DNA of 62,080 bases from JAAYCI01 sp964370165 (GTDB lineage: Bacteria; Bacillota; Clostridia; Oscillospirales; Ruminococcaceae), in contig CAYJIG010000006.1 of assembly GCA_964370165.1 (NCBI GenBank), positions 1 to 62,080 on the forward strand, written 5' to 3'. Position numbers and translations under genes: made by a program. How positions within the stretch are numbered: position 1 is the first letter of the stretch; every line of letters starts with the position of its first letter. The notes under the pieces were generated by a model. It had not been told where the DNA came from. It did not search any database and saw only the letters and a program-made list of their open reading frames with translations. Positions 33,696 to 41,509 of this stretch are shown here, piece after piece.

Positions 33696-34469
33696 ATGTT
33701 GTTGGCCATAGATGTAGGAAACAGTAATATTGTACTGGGTGGATATAAAAACGGTGAGCTTTGCTTTTTGGCAAGGATAGCCACCGATAGGCGGATGGAA
33801 GCCGACCAATATGCACTGCAAATACAAGGGATACTGGAGCTGTATGGTGTAAAGGGAGAGCAGATTGAAAAAGCGGTGATGGCAAGTGTGGTATCGCCAC
33901 TGACTCCTGTTTTACAAAAAGCGCTACTGCATTTCACTGATACCCCTGTGCGGGTGCTTTGCATAGACGATGCGCAATTGTGTGGTATAGAAGTGGTTAT
34001 AGACAATCCGCAAGAGCTGGGCACGGATATTTTGGCCAGCGCCATAGCTGTGAGGGATACCATGCCGCTACCGGCGGTTATCATCGACATGGGCACCGCA
34101 ACAAAGCTGACAGCACTGAATGAAGACGGCAAAGTGCTGGGCGTGGCAATTTTACCGGGACTTTTTGTGTCGCTGGATGCACTGGTATCAAGGGCGAATG
34201 CACTTGGTGGAATATCGCTGGAAAAGCCAAAGCATGCCATAGGCCGCAACACACCTGAAAGTATGAGAAGTGGTGTAGTGCTTGGAAGCGCAGCCATGCT
34301 GGACGGGATGATAGATAGATTTTCAGACGAGATGGGCACAGTAAAAAGTGTTGTAGCAACAGGCGGTGGTGCGGCGTTGGTGGTACCATGTTGCCGAAAC
34401 AATATAAAACTTAGCGAGACATTACTGCTGGATGGTCTTGTGACTTTAATTGAAAAAGATGATAAGTGA
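33696..34469 (+). CDS. coaX: Type III pantothenate kinase
   Basis: This 257-residue ASKHA-fold kinase phosphorylates pantothenate, the first step of CoA synthesis. LLAIDVGNSNIVLG is the N-terminal phosphate loop, followed by IDMGTATKLTAL, the GVAILPGL segment and VATGGGAALV. The type III signature GRNTPESMRSG is present. The ATG follows GGAGG. CoA synthesis is relevant to the CoA-disulfide reductase at 59719, though they are far apart. Confidence 0.95.
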   Translation: MLLAIDVGNSNIVLGGYKNGELCFLARIATDRRMEADQYALQIQGILELYGVKGEQIEKAVMASVVSPLTPVLQKALLHFTDTPVRVLCIDDAQLCGIEVVIDNPQELGTDILASAIAVRDTMPLPAVIIDMGTATKLTALNEDGKVLGVAILPGLFVSLDALVSRANALGGISLEKPKHAIGRNTPESMRSGVVLGSAAMLDGMIDRFSDEMGTVKSVVATGGGAALVVPCCRNNIKLSETLLLDGLVTLIEKDDK

Positions 34470-34521
34470 ATAGTGCTAGAAAACACAAGTCATATGCAGG
34501 TGCTATTTGTAAATATAAAAA

Positions 34522-35352
34522 ATGGATGGGGTGAGCCTTATAGAAAATCAAATAACAAGCCATTATATTTTTTATATTAAAAATAATGAAGGAATACTTT
34601 TGTCTTCTGAGGAGATAAACGGAGATGAAGCAACATCTCAGCCATCTATTGCGCACTTGCAAGGCTCATCACAGGATGGCGGTTGGCTTTCACTTTTTGC
34701 CAACAGTGGCCTTGGTGCTGTGTTATTGTTTACACTGGCGATGTTTGCTATTGTGCTGTTTTTCAGGTTTTTATTGTCTTTGCGCTGGGAAAAGAAAATG
34801 ACAAAAGAGGAAGACGGCGTAAAAACACTGGAAGAAGAAATGTTTGGGGAAGGGTTTTTAGCAGACGATTCACAGCAAACCGAGGTAAAGATTCCCGTAC
34901 TTGAAGATAGCGGATATGCTGTGCCGGCGCCCACAGTGGTGATTAAGAAAGAGTTTTCTGCAACAAGAAAGAAAACCATATACAACGTGGCAAAACCCGA
35001 TGAATATGACAACTTAGAGCAAGAGGAATCATCGCCTTTAGATGTAATACATAAAGCCCACATTGGCCGAAAATCATACAATAAGCCTACGGAAAACGAA
35101 GATTCAAGCCACGAAACAGAAGAAACTGCACGCAAGGAATATGAACTGGCACAAGAAGAGGTAGTGCAAGAGGTTTTGCCAAAAGAAAAAGAAAATGTGG
35201 TGCATGTGACGCTGAAAAAACCACACGGAGATAAAGAAAGCAAAGCAGTGGTGATAAAAAAGTTTTCTCAAAAACAGCTGCGCACAGGCAGGCCGAAGAA
35301 AATGATTTTTCGTCAGGGCGATCCCGAGGACCTAGATGCTATTGACGAGTGA
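34522..35352 (+). CDS. Hypothetical single-pass membrane protein
   Basis: I do not recognise this family. The protein has one membrane helix (about residues 60-85, LGAVLLFTLAMFAIVLFF) followed by a long charged cytoplasmic region of about 185 residues rich in Glu and Lys, ending in GDPEDLDAIDE. The C-terminal KKFSQKQLRTGRPKKM is basic. The start is doubtful: the ATG at 34522 has no nearby ribosome binding site, whereas TTG at 34600 has GAAGGA six bases upstream and would give a 250-residue protein. The topology suggests an anchored scaffold or division-related factor, but no function can be assigned. Confidence 0.7.
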   Translation: MDGVSLIENQITSHYIFYIKNNEGILLSSEEINGDEATSQPSIAHLQGSSQDGGWLSLFANSGLGAVLLFTLAMFAIVLFFRFLLSLRWEKKMTKEEDGVKTLEEEMFGEGFLADDSQQTEVKIPVLEDSGYAVPAPTVVIKKEFSATRKKTIYNVAKPDEYDNLEQEESSPLDVIHKAHIGRKSYNKPTENEDSSHETEETARKEYELAQEEVVQEVLPKEKENVVHVTLKKPHGDKESKAVVIKKFSQKQLRTGRPKKMIFRQGDPEDLDAIDE

Positions 35353-35450
35353 TTGTGGTGAAAAAATTGTGACAATTTAAAGATAAATGACGTAAAATCG
35401 ATATTAAAAAACAGCTTAAAACATTTAGGATATCATTTAGCCGGATGCTG

Positions 35451-35459
35451 TGGTATAAT
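35451..35459 (+). promoter_or_regulatory. Extended -10 promoter of the cyclophilin lipoprotein gene
   Basis: TGGTATAAT, an extended -10 element with perfect TATAAT, 60 bases upstream of the start. No good -35 box is visible. Confidence 0.5.
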
Positions 35460-35518
35460 ATCTAGCGAGCAAGAAGTTCTTGCTGTCACTTTTAATTTAG
35501 AAGGAGATCATTTAAGAA

Positions 35519-36223
35519 ATGCGTATATCAAAATATTTTAAAGTACTAGTATGTGCTTTAGCAGGTGTGCTTTTGTTGGCATCTTGCGCAGGCGAAGAAG
35601 CTACTTCCGAGGCGTCTTCTGTAGCAAGTACAGCAAGCGAGGCAGAAAGTGTTGTAGCAGAAAGCACTGCAGCAGAAAGCACTGCAGCAGAAAGTACCGA
35701 AACTACCAATACAGAAGAAGGAGAAATGATAATGGTTGAAATTACTATGGAAAACGGCGGCGTGATAAAGCTTGAGCTGGACGAGCAAGCAGCGCCTATC
35801 ACAGTGCAAAACTTTGTGGACTTGGTGGAAGACGAGTATTATGACGGACTTACATTCCACCGGATAATTGACGGATTTATGATTCAGGGCGGTTGTCCTT
35901 TGGGCACAGGCACAGGCGGTCCCGGCCACGAGATCAAAGGCGAGTTTGCCTCTAACGGTTGGGAAAATCCCATCTCACACACACGTGGCGTGATTTCTAT
36001 GGCGCGTAGTGCCGCTCCCGACTCTGCCGGCAGCCAGTTCTTCATCACAAACGGCGATGCAACTTTCCTAGACGGTGATTATGCTGCTTTTGGCCGTGTG
36101 GTAGAAGGCATGGAAGTGGTAGACGAAATTGCTGTGCAAGAAGCTGAAATGGGTGGCGACGGCAGCCTTAGCTCGCCTTTAGAGCCTATCGTGATGAAAA
36201 CAGTTCGTGTAGTGGAAGCCTAG
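35519..36223 (+). CDS. Cyclophilin-type peptidyl-prolyl isomerase lipoprotein
   Basis: This 234-residue lipoprotein has lipobox LASC, then a linker of AES pentads (residues 28-70), then a cyclophilin domain: FHRIIDGFMIQGGCPLGTGTGGPG with the catalytic Arg, GVISMARSAAPDSAGSQFFI, and FGRVVEGMEVVDEI. It should speed proline isomerisation in exported proteins. AGAAGGAGA precedes the ATG. It is 15 bases upstream of a gtrA-like gene, probably cotranscribed. Confidence 0.95.
   Translation: MRISKYFKVLVCALAGVLLLASCAGEEATSEASSVASTASEAESVVAESTAAESTAAESTETTNTEEGEMIMVEITMENGGVIKLELDEQAAPITVQNFVDLVEDEYYDGLTFHRIIDGFMIQGGCPLGTGTGGPGHEIKGEFASNGWENPISHTRGVISMARSAAPDSAGSQFFITNGDATFLDGDYAAFGRVVEGMEVVDEIAVQEAEMGGDGSLSSPLEPIVMKTVRVVEA
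35657..35698 (+). repeat. 15-bp tandem repeat in the lipoprotein linker
   Basis: Two exact copies of GCAGAAAGCACTGCA and a partial third encode AESTA pentads. Such in-frame repeats can change copy number without a frameshift. Confidence 0.8.
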
Positions 36224-36238
36224 GAGATAATTACAGTA

Positions 36239-36673
36239 ATGAATGCTATCAAAAAAATGGTATCCTTTTTTTGGAATCGCAGCTTGATGATTTTTCTTAT
36301 CATAGGCGGACTGAATACCATTGTTTCCATGAGCTTGAATTATGCGCTTAACACATGGGCTGCATGGCCGTTTTTCTACTCGTCGGCGTTTGCGTTTGCC
36401 GTGTGTAGCGTACCTAGCTTTTACTTCAACCGAAAGTATTCTTTTCAAAGCACGGCACCACTGCTGAAAAGCATCATAAAGTTTTCCACGATTATTACTG
36501 TGTGCTTTTTACTTAGTTATGTATTGAACCACCTGGCAATGCCGTTTTTGCGAGAAGAGTTTTTGCAAACCTGGCCGCAAAGCGTATATACGTTTATCCG
36601 TGTGGTGGGCTTGCAGGTGGTGTTTACCGCTTTGAATTATGTGGGACAGCGTTTGTGGGCGTTCAAAGAATAA
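36239..36673 (+). CDS. GtrA-family membrane protein
   Basis: This 144-residue protein has four predicted helices and the GtrA pattern: LMIFLIIGGLNTIVSMSLNY at the first helix, SFYFNRKYSFQS after the second, and LNYVGQRLWAFKE at the C-terminus. GtrA-like proteins are linked to translocation of lipid-linked sugars across the membrane. It follows the cyclophilin gene by 15 bases, and a terminator follows it. No sugar transferase is adjacent. Confidence 0.88.
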   Translation: MNAIKKMVSFFWNRSLMIFLIIGGLNTIVSMSLNYALNTWAAWPFFYSSAFAFAVCSVPSFYFNRKYSFQSTAPLLKSIIKFSTIITVCFLLSYVLNHLAMPFLREEFLQTWPQSVYTFIRVVGLQVVFTALNYVGQRLWAFKE

Positions 36674-36696
36674 ATGTTATACATTTTGACATAGGA

Positions 36697-36734
36697 AAAT
36701 ACCCGATGTGTAGTCAAACATTGGGTATTTTTTT
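36697..36734 (+). terminator. Terminator after the gtrA-like gene
   Basis: AAATACCCGATGT and ACATTGGGTATTT pair over 13 bp with one G-U, an eight-base loop and a T-tract. Confidence 0.85.
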
Positions 36735-36841
36735 ACTTTGTTTTTTGCTTTTTTGGTGGTAAAATGAAATGAAGAGAATAAATTTCTTTGTTTTTTAATA
36801 GTTTAGCAATATGTTTCAATAGGGGAATGGAGGCAAAAAGC

Positions 36842-37945
36842 ATGGCAGAGGTACTTTTACGTGGTGTTGAAAAAAGCTTTGGGGCAGATAGAACTATTTT
36901 AAGAGATATCACGCTAGCCGTACCAAATGCGGAAATGCTGGTGTTATTAGGGCCGCCGGAAAGTGGGAAAAGTCTGCTGCTTCAGATGATTTTTGGCACT
37001 CAAAAACCAACAAATGGCGAAATATATATAGACACAAAACCGGTGAAAGAGCAAAATCCGCTTGAACGAGATGCGGCGATGGTATACCAGATAAGTGCGC
37101 TTTATCCGCATATGTCTGTGCAAAAAAATATAGCGTACAACTTGCAAATGCATAAAATGCCGGAAGAAGAGATTGAAGATAGAGTGATGGAAGCTGTGCA
37201 TCTTTTAGGGATCCGAAACTGCCTGAAAAAGATGCCAAGAGAACTTAGCGAAAAGCAGCGGTTGCAGGCGGTGATAGCAAGAGCGGCGGCATATAGGCCA
37301 AAGATATATTTGTTGGATGATCCTTTGGTGAATACTGCGGCAAAAGCAAAACCGGACTTATGCAATGAGATTTTATCACTGCACAAAAAGCTGGACGCAA
37401 CATTTATTTATGCCACCAACGACGTGAAAGAAGCCGCCTTGCTGGGAAAACGCACGGCAGTGATGGACGACGGAATAATAAAGCAGGTAGGTGAATGGGA
37501 TGAAATACTAAAAAGTCCAAATTCATTATCCATTGCAGAATATGTGCAAAGTGAAAAGATAAATGTGATAAACGTTATTCCGTTGGAAGCGCAGGGAAAT
37601 GTAGGGGTACAAATAGGCAATACAGTGCTTTTGGTGCCGGAAAAATATACCCAGGTGCTGAAATCGTATGCCGGCAAAAAAGTGAAGATGTTTATAAGGG
37701 CGAAAGACATTTGTTTTGATGATACGCCAAAACATAGCATAATGAGGCTACCGGGCACTATAAAAGCAAGAGAGCTTGCAGGTGGGTGCATTTACACCGA
37801 GCTTAGCGTATATAATCAAAGCTTATATATGCTGGAATCAAGTAGCAGCGCATACAAGTCCGGCATGGAAATACCCATCGGTATAGACATGGAAAATGTA
37901 CATTTTTTTGATTATGAAAACGGTAAGGTGCTACTTTCAAAATAA
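36842..37945 (+). CDS. Degenerate ABC transporter ATP-binding protein (sugar-type)
   Basis: This 367-residue protein follows the MsmK/UgpC layout, a nucleotide-binding domain (1-235) plus a TOBE-like C-terminal domain. Many catalytic motifs are altered. Walker A is GPPESGKS (37-44, kept). The signature LSGGQ is LSEKQ (135-139). Walker B ends LLDDP, so Asp160 replaces the catalytic Glu. The D-loop SNLDA is VNTAA. The switch His is Asn193 in YATND. The Q-loop Gln83 is kept. It may bind but poorly hydrolyse ATP. The ATG at 36842 has GGAGG eight bases upstream. No permease or binding protein is nearby. Confidence 0.85.
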   Translation: MAEVLLRGVEKSFGADRTILRDITLAVPNAEMLVLLGPPESGKSLLLQMIFGTQKPTNGEIYIDTKPVKEQNPLERDAAMVYQISALYPHMSVQKNIAYNLQMHKMPEEEIEDRVMEAVHLLGIRNCLKKMPRELSEKQRLQAVIARAAAYRPKIYLLDDPLVNTAAKAKPDLCNEILSLHKKLDATFIYATNDVKEAALLGKRTAVMDDGIIKQVGEWDEILKSPNSLSIAEYVQSEKINVINVIPLEAQGNVGVQIGNTVLLVPEKYTQVLKSYAGKKVKMFIRAKDICFDDTPKHSIMRLPGTIKARELAGGCIYTELSVYNQSLYMLESSSSAYKSGMEIPIGIDMENVHFFDYENGKVLLSK

Positions 37946-37976
37946 GATGAAAGTTGATGTAGAGTAGTGCTATAAC

Positions 37977-38005
37977 TTGTGTTTTATACCATACTTTGGT
38001 AAAAT
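37977..38005 (+). promoter_or_regulatory. Candidate citrate synthase promoter
   Basis: TTGTGT-N17-TAAAAT, about 30 bases before the start. Confidence 0.45.
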
Positions 38006-38037
38006 AGAAAAAACTTTGATGAGAAGGGGTGGGAGTA

Positions 38038-39417
38038 TTGGCGACTTATAATGAAAATACTTCAGACAGAATGCTTGTTGACTTGTGCAAGGAATATGAG
38101 CTAAACAACTATATTGATCCAGAAATATCAGAGCGTTTAGGCGTAAAACGTGGCCTTCGTAACGCAGACGGTACCGGCGTGCTGGCAGGACTTACCAATG
38201 TATGTGACGTGGTGGGTTATAAAATGGTGGATGGCGTGAAAACCGCGGCACCCGGCAAGCTGATTTACCGTGGAATAAACATGGAACGTATCATTGATGC
38301 GGCATATGAAGAGGACAGGTTTGTTTTTGAAGAAGTGATATGGCTGCTTTTGTTTGGCACGCTACCACATGAATCAGAACTTGAAGATTTTAAAAATATT
38401 TTAGAGCATTATCGCAACTTACCTCAGAATTTTATAGATGACATGATTATAAAAGCGCCCAGCCCAAATATCATGAACAAGATGGCACGCGGTGTTTTGG
38501 CGCTGTATTCGTATGATGATGACCCGGAAGGCCAAGACCTGATGAATGTTATCAGGCAGTCGATAAAGCTTATTGCCGGCTTGCCCACCATCATGGTGAA
38601 TGCATGGCAGGTGAAAAGACGTACATATGATAAAGAGTCGATGTTTATACATCATCCTTTAGAGGGTGTGTCTATGGCAGAGCATGTGCTGTCCATGTAT
38701 AGAGCCGACCAAAAATACACACGTGAAGAGGCAAAACTGCTTGATTTGTGTTTGGTGCTACACGCAGACCACGGCGGCGGTAACAACTCTACTTTTTCAA
38801 CACGTGTGCTTTCCAGCACAGGCACAGACACATACAGCGCTATTGCGGCGGGTATCGGCAGCTTGAAAGGTCCAAAACACGGTGGTGCAAACATGCGTGT
38901 GATGGAGATGTTGGAAGATATGTCAAAGAATATCGAAAACCATATGGATGACGATGAAGTACTGGAATATCTGCGTCGCATTTTGCGCAAAAAAGCAGGC
39001 GACGGTAGCGGCCTGATTTACGGGCTTGGCCATGCGGTATACACTGTGAGTGATCCCAGGGCGGTTGTTTTGCGTCAGCGTGCGGAAAACATGGCCCATG
39101 AAAAAGGCTTTGGCAGAGAGTTCCATCTATTACACGCAGTAGAGCGCTTAGGTCCTGTGGTATTTGCTGAGGAAAAAGGCAGTAAAGACGTTTGTGCTAA
39201 TGTGGACTTGTACTCGGGGCTTATCTATAAGATACTTGGTATTTCGGAAGAATTATATACTCCGTTGTTTGCCATTGCACGTATACCCGGCTGGTGTGCA
39301 CATCGCGCCGAAGAAATTTTGTTTGCAAACCGTATCATACGTCCTGCATATCGGTATCTGGGCGTTCGTCAAAAATATGCACCGCTGAAAGAAAGAACAC
39401 ATCATATCGGCGAATAG
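38038..39417 (+). CDS. Citrate synthase
   Basis: This enzyme of about 459 residues condenses acetyl-CoA with oxaloacetate. Catalytic His residues lie in LHADHGGGNNST and GPKHGGANM, and the Asp in GLGHAVYTVSDPRA. The N-terminal extension (about 45 residues before RGLRNADGTGVLAGL) is longer than in E. coli and resembles the long clostridial form. TTG at 38038 is preferred because AAGGGG lies eight bases upstream; GTG at 38029 overlaps that site. No other TCA enzyme is in the window, so a biosynthetic role toward glutamate is likely. Confidence 0.95.
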   Translation: MATYNENTSDRMLVDLCKEYELNNYIDPEISERLGVKRGLRNADGTGVLAGLTNVCDVVGYKMVDGVKTAAPGKLIYRGINMERIIDAAYEEDRFVFEEVIWLLLFGTLPHESELEDFKNILEHYRNLPQNFIDDMIIKAPSPNIMNKMARGVLALYSYDDDPEGQDLMNVIRQSIKLIAGLPTIMVNAWQVKRRTYDKESMFIHHPLEGVSMAEHVLSMYRADQKYTREEAKLLDLCLVLHADHGGGNNSTFSTRVLSSTGTDTYSAIAAGIGSLKGPKHGGANMRVMEMLEDMSKNIENHMDDDEVLEYLRRILRKKAGDGSGLIYGLGHAVYTVSDPRAVVLRQRAENMAHEKGFGREFHLLHAVERLGPVVFAEEKGSKDVCANVDLYSGLIYKILGISEELYTPLFAIARIPGWCAHRAEEILFANRIIRPAYRYLGVRQKYAPLKERTHHIGE

Positions 39418-39433
39418 CCTATAGGGGGCCAAA

Positions 39434-40240
39434 GTGAAGGGAAGATTGTCTACTCTATTGATCATACTGGTGATGATATTGGTAGGTGCTATGTATTGGG
39501 TAGATTTGGCCTACTATACAGACATGCAAAGCGGATTTGTAACACGAGGCAGTGTAGCGGCACGAGGAGTTATACTGATTTTACCGCTGTTAATGTGTGT
39601 TTTAGGCTTGCGCACTTTAGGCCCACGCGCCATATCCACAATGCGTATGAAAAGTGGTGGATTATCGGTACTGTTTGGCTTGGCGTCCGCCATGGGCATG
39701 GCATATGGTGCCACATTAATGATAAGTGGCTTGCAGCTGGGATACACATACCGTGTAGTTATGGGTGTACTCACTATTTGGTATGGTGCATGGATGTGCC
39801 TAATGACGGTACAGATGTACACACAAAAAGCCACCGCACCTACCCAAAGCGCAGTTTTCGGGATATTAGCGGCCATGCCTTTTGTGATGCAGTCGGTAGA
39901 ACGAATAGTCATGGCGCCGTTCAGCATACATCGCTTAGGCGAAGTGGTACAGGCTTTTTCAGTGATATTTGTCATGCTGTGGTTTGGCGTGTTACTTCGC
40001 TCGGTGTACGTGGCTTTACCACGTCGAAGGGTGTATTGGATGTATTTGATAAGCCTTCTTACATTTTTGTTTGCCACATGCTTGGAACTACCGTATACCA
40101 TGCACTTGTTACTGGCAGGCCAGGCGGGCGCCATGGAACTGTTTGAAAGCGTGCATATGGCGGTTATAGGCACAGTGGCCGGCGGCCTTGCCATGAATAT
40201 AGGTAAAGAGGAGCAGGAAAGCTCTCTTGTTGAGGTTTAA
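39434..40240 (+). CDS. Hypothetical polytopic membrane protein
   Basis: I do not recognise this family. The 268-residue protein has about eight hydrophobic segments, separated by short loops, with basic residues after several of them (for example PRRRVYW). It has no visible transporter or enzyme motif. The GTG start follows AGGGGG. It starts 17 bases after the citrate synthase stop and probably is cotranscribed, but the association gives no clear function. A strong hairpin follows the stop. Confidence 0.75.
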   Translation: MKGRLSTLLIILVMILVGAMYWVDLAYYTDMQSGFVTRGSVAARGVILILPLLMCVLGLRTLGPRAISTMRMKSGGLSVLFGLASAMGMAYGATLMISGLQLGYTYRVVMGVLTIWYGAWMCLMTVQMYTQKATAPTQSAVFGILAAMPFVMQSVERIVMAPFSIHRLGEVVQAFSVIFVMLWFGVLLRSVYVALPRRRVYWMYLISLLTFLFATCLELPYTMHLLLAGQAGAMELFESVHMAVIGTVAGGLAMNIGKEEQESSLVEV

Positions 40241-40263
40241 ACTATAACTTAATATTGATAAAG

Positions 40264-40296
40264 ATGAAAATCCACCAGCTTCTGGTGGATTTTCAT
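40264..40296. terminator. 15-bp hairpin after the polytopic membrane gene
   Basis: ATGAAAATCCACCAG and CTGGTGGATTTTCAT form a perfect 15-bp stem with a three-base loop. The trailing U-tract is poor, but position and stability suggest a terminator for this gene and perhaps for the convergent microprotein operon. Confidence 0.65.
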
Positions 40297-40363
40297 TGTT
40301 ACTACGGAATATTAAATATATTTGCTCAAACTATTTATATTACTTCAAGCTTTATAATTAATA

Positions 40364-40504
40364 TTACTTATGAGATTCATTAATCATAGCAACTATGACC
40401 AGTATCCCGGCTAGCACTCTTGATATATATAGTAGCGCCCCTGTGATTATAAGAGGAGCAAATGTATTGATATCCCAATAATATTCACGTATGAATTCAA
40501 TCAT
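40364..40504 (-). CDS. 46-residue single-pass membrane microprotein
   Basis: This short frame begins with ATG at 40504, preceded by AAGGAG at a good distance, and encodes 46 residues. Residues 15-40 form a hydrophobic segment (FAPLIITGALLYISRVLAG and LVIVAM) flanked by acidic and polar ends. I do not recognise a family. It lies 55 bases downstream of the zinc-ribbon membrane protein on the same strand, in an AT-rich block, so it is probably the last gene of that small operon. Confidence 0.6.
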   Translation of the reverse strand: MIEFIREYYWDINTFAPLIITGALLYISRVLAGILVIVAMINESHK

Positions 40505-40559
40505 GGTTTTTCTCCTTAATAGTAGTTGTTAATTATATTTATATGGTATAAATCAATAC

Positions 40560-40922
40560 TCATACAATCTTGGACTTTTTGTCTACATATTCCTCTCTGG
40601 AAAAAAGGTTACCGCACTTTGAGCATTTGTATTTGATGGTATACCATGCTCTTATTCCGGGTATTAATATTTCGTGTTCTATTATTTTGTCAGGCGGGTT
40701 TAGTGTCTCTGATTTATATGCAAATGTTTTATTTGTATTCTTGTATTCAAGTGTGCGTTGTTTTTCTTTGAAAAATACTTGTTCAACTCTAATCTGCTCA
40801 CGTGAAACTATATTTGCTTTTCTAACACCGCACCTAGGACATTTTGCTTTTTTTAAAAACGCTTGAAAAACGAAAACTGCTATGATACCCACTATCACAA
40901 CTATTATTTGCCAGCTTTCCAT
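40560..40922 (-). CDS. Membrane-anchored zinc-ribbon protein
   Basis: This 120-residue protein starts with a membrane helix (IIVVIVGIIAVFVFQAFL, residues 6-23), then KCPRC near residue 28 and KCSKC near residue 101, the two halves of a zinc ribbon separated by a 70-residue basic/aromatic insert. The ATG has GGAGGTAGTAGGG upstream. It overlaps the preceding microprotein gene by 19 bases in another frame. Function unknown; the base composition is more AT-rich than in flanking genes. Confidence 0.7.
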   Translation of the reverse strand: MESWQIIVVIVGIIAVFVFQAFLKKAKCPRCGVRKANIVSREQIRVEQVFFKEKQRTLEYKNTNKTFAYKSETLNPPDKIIEHEILIPGIRAWYTIKYKCSKCGNLFSREEYVDKKSKIV

Positions 40923-41029
40923 TCCCTACTACCTCCATTTTCAAAATAATTTAGAAATGTATCTTGACACCTGTTACAAATGTTATTGTTCTCTTGTAGC
41001 GGAGTACCACACTGGGAATAATATTGCAT
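40904..41029 (-). CDS. 41-residue zinc-ribbon-like microprotein
   Basis: From ATG 41029 (GAAGGTG upstream) the frame encodes MQYYSQCGTPLQENNNICNR and continues with CQDTFLNYFENGG to 41 residues. It looks like the zinc-ribbon header 'CxxCGxxL...CxxC', but the first Cys is Tyr or Ser here, leaving three Cys. Its 3' end overlaps the next gene, implying coupling. It could be a remnant of a longer zinc-ribbon protein or a true microprotein; it is too short to decide. Confidence 0.5.
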   Translation of the reverse strand: MQYYSQCGTPLQENNNICNRCQDTFLNYFENGGSREWKAGK

Positions 41030-41108
41030 TATTGCACCTTCTTTCTGATTATGTTGCCTTTGACGTTTGCGGTTTGATTTTGCTTTTCTAATAATAGTAA
41101 AGCTTTAC

Positions 41109-41131
41109 ATTGACATTTAGTTCATGTCAAT
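41109..41131. promoter_or_regulatory. Inverted repeat 1 in the microprotein/XRE divergent region
   Basis: ATTGACAT-N7-ATGTCAAT, a perfect 8-bp inverted repeat. A TATACT box at 41150-41155 lies 18-19 bases downstream, so the repeat covers the -35 area of the regulator gene. Confidence 0.6.
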
Positions 41132-41159
41132 CTTACCCCTAATATACCATATACTTAAG

Positions 41160-41186
41160 AAAATGACCAGTAGTGAATGTCATTTT
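41160..41186. promoter_or_regulatory. Inverted repeat 2 in front of the XRE regulator
   Basis: AAAATGAC-N11-GTCATTTT, a perfect 8-bp inverted repeat ending directly before the ribosome binding site GGGGTGA. It shares the TGAC/GTCA core with repeat 1, suggesting binding of the same dimeric regulator. Confidence 0.6.
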
Positions 41187-41196
41187 GGGGTGAAAA

Positions 41197-41448
41197 ATGT
41201 TTAAAAACAAACAAAAAGGTGGACGATTGAATCGTTGTGGATTGCAAGTGAGGCGATATCGCAAGTTGCGGAGATTATCCCAACGCGAAGTTGCCGATGG
41301 ACTACAGCTTTTGGGTCTAGATGTCGGGAAGAATGCTATTCAGCAAATAGAAAGCGGACAGCGATTTGTTACCGACACAGAGCTATATGTTCTTGCGCAA
41401 TTTTTCGAGGTCGGGGCGGATGCTTTATTACGTATGGAAGACGAATAG
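41197..41448 (+). CDS. XRE-family transcriptional regulator
   Basis: This 83-residue protein is a helix-turn-helix domain with little else: LQVRRYRKLRRLSQREVADGL holds the first helices and NAIQQIESGQRFVTDTELYVLA the recognition region and following helix. It begins with a basic patch (KNKQKGGRLNR). GGGGTGA precedes the ATG. It is divergent from the zinc-ribbon/membrane microprotein operon, with two inverted repeats between them, so it probably represses both itself and that operon. Confidence 0.9.
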   Translation: MFKNKQKGGRLNRCGLQVRRYRKLRRLSQREVADGLQLLGLDVGKNAIQQIESGQRFVTDTELYVLAQFFEVGADALLRMEDE

Positions 41449-41463
41449 TAACACATACAAAAA

Positions 41464-41498
41464 ATGGGCTGTGACAATGCTTAATCGTCACAGCCCAT
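41464..41498 (-). terminator. Terminator of the prenyltransferase-repeat protein gene
   Basis: ATGGGCTGTGAC and its perfect complement form a 12-bp stem with an 11-base loop; the T-tract lies on the minus-strand side. It may also end the XRE transcript. Confidence 0.8.
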
Positions 41499-41509
41499 AG
41501 GTTTATCAG

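Noticed and set aside
35657..35698. CRISPR-like short repeat.
   Set aside because: It is an in-frame 15-bp tandem repeat coding for AESTA pentads with no spacers.
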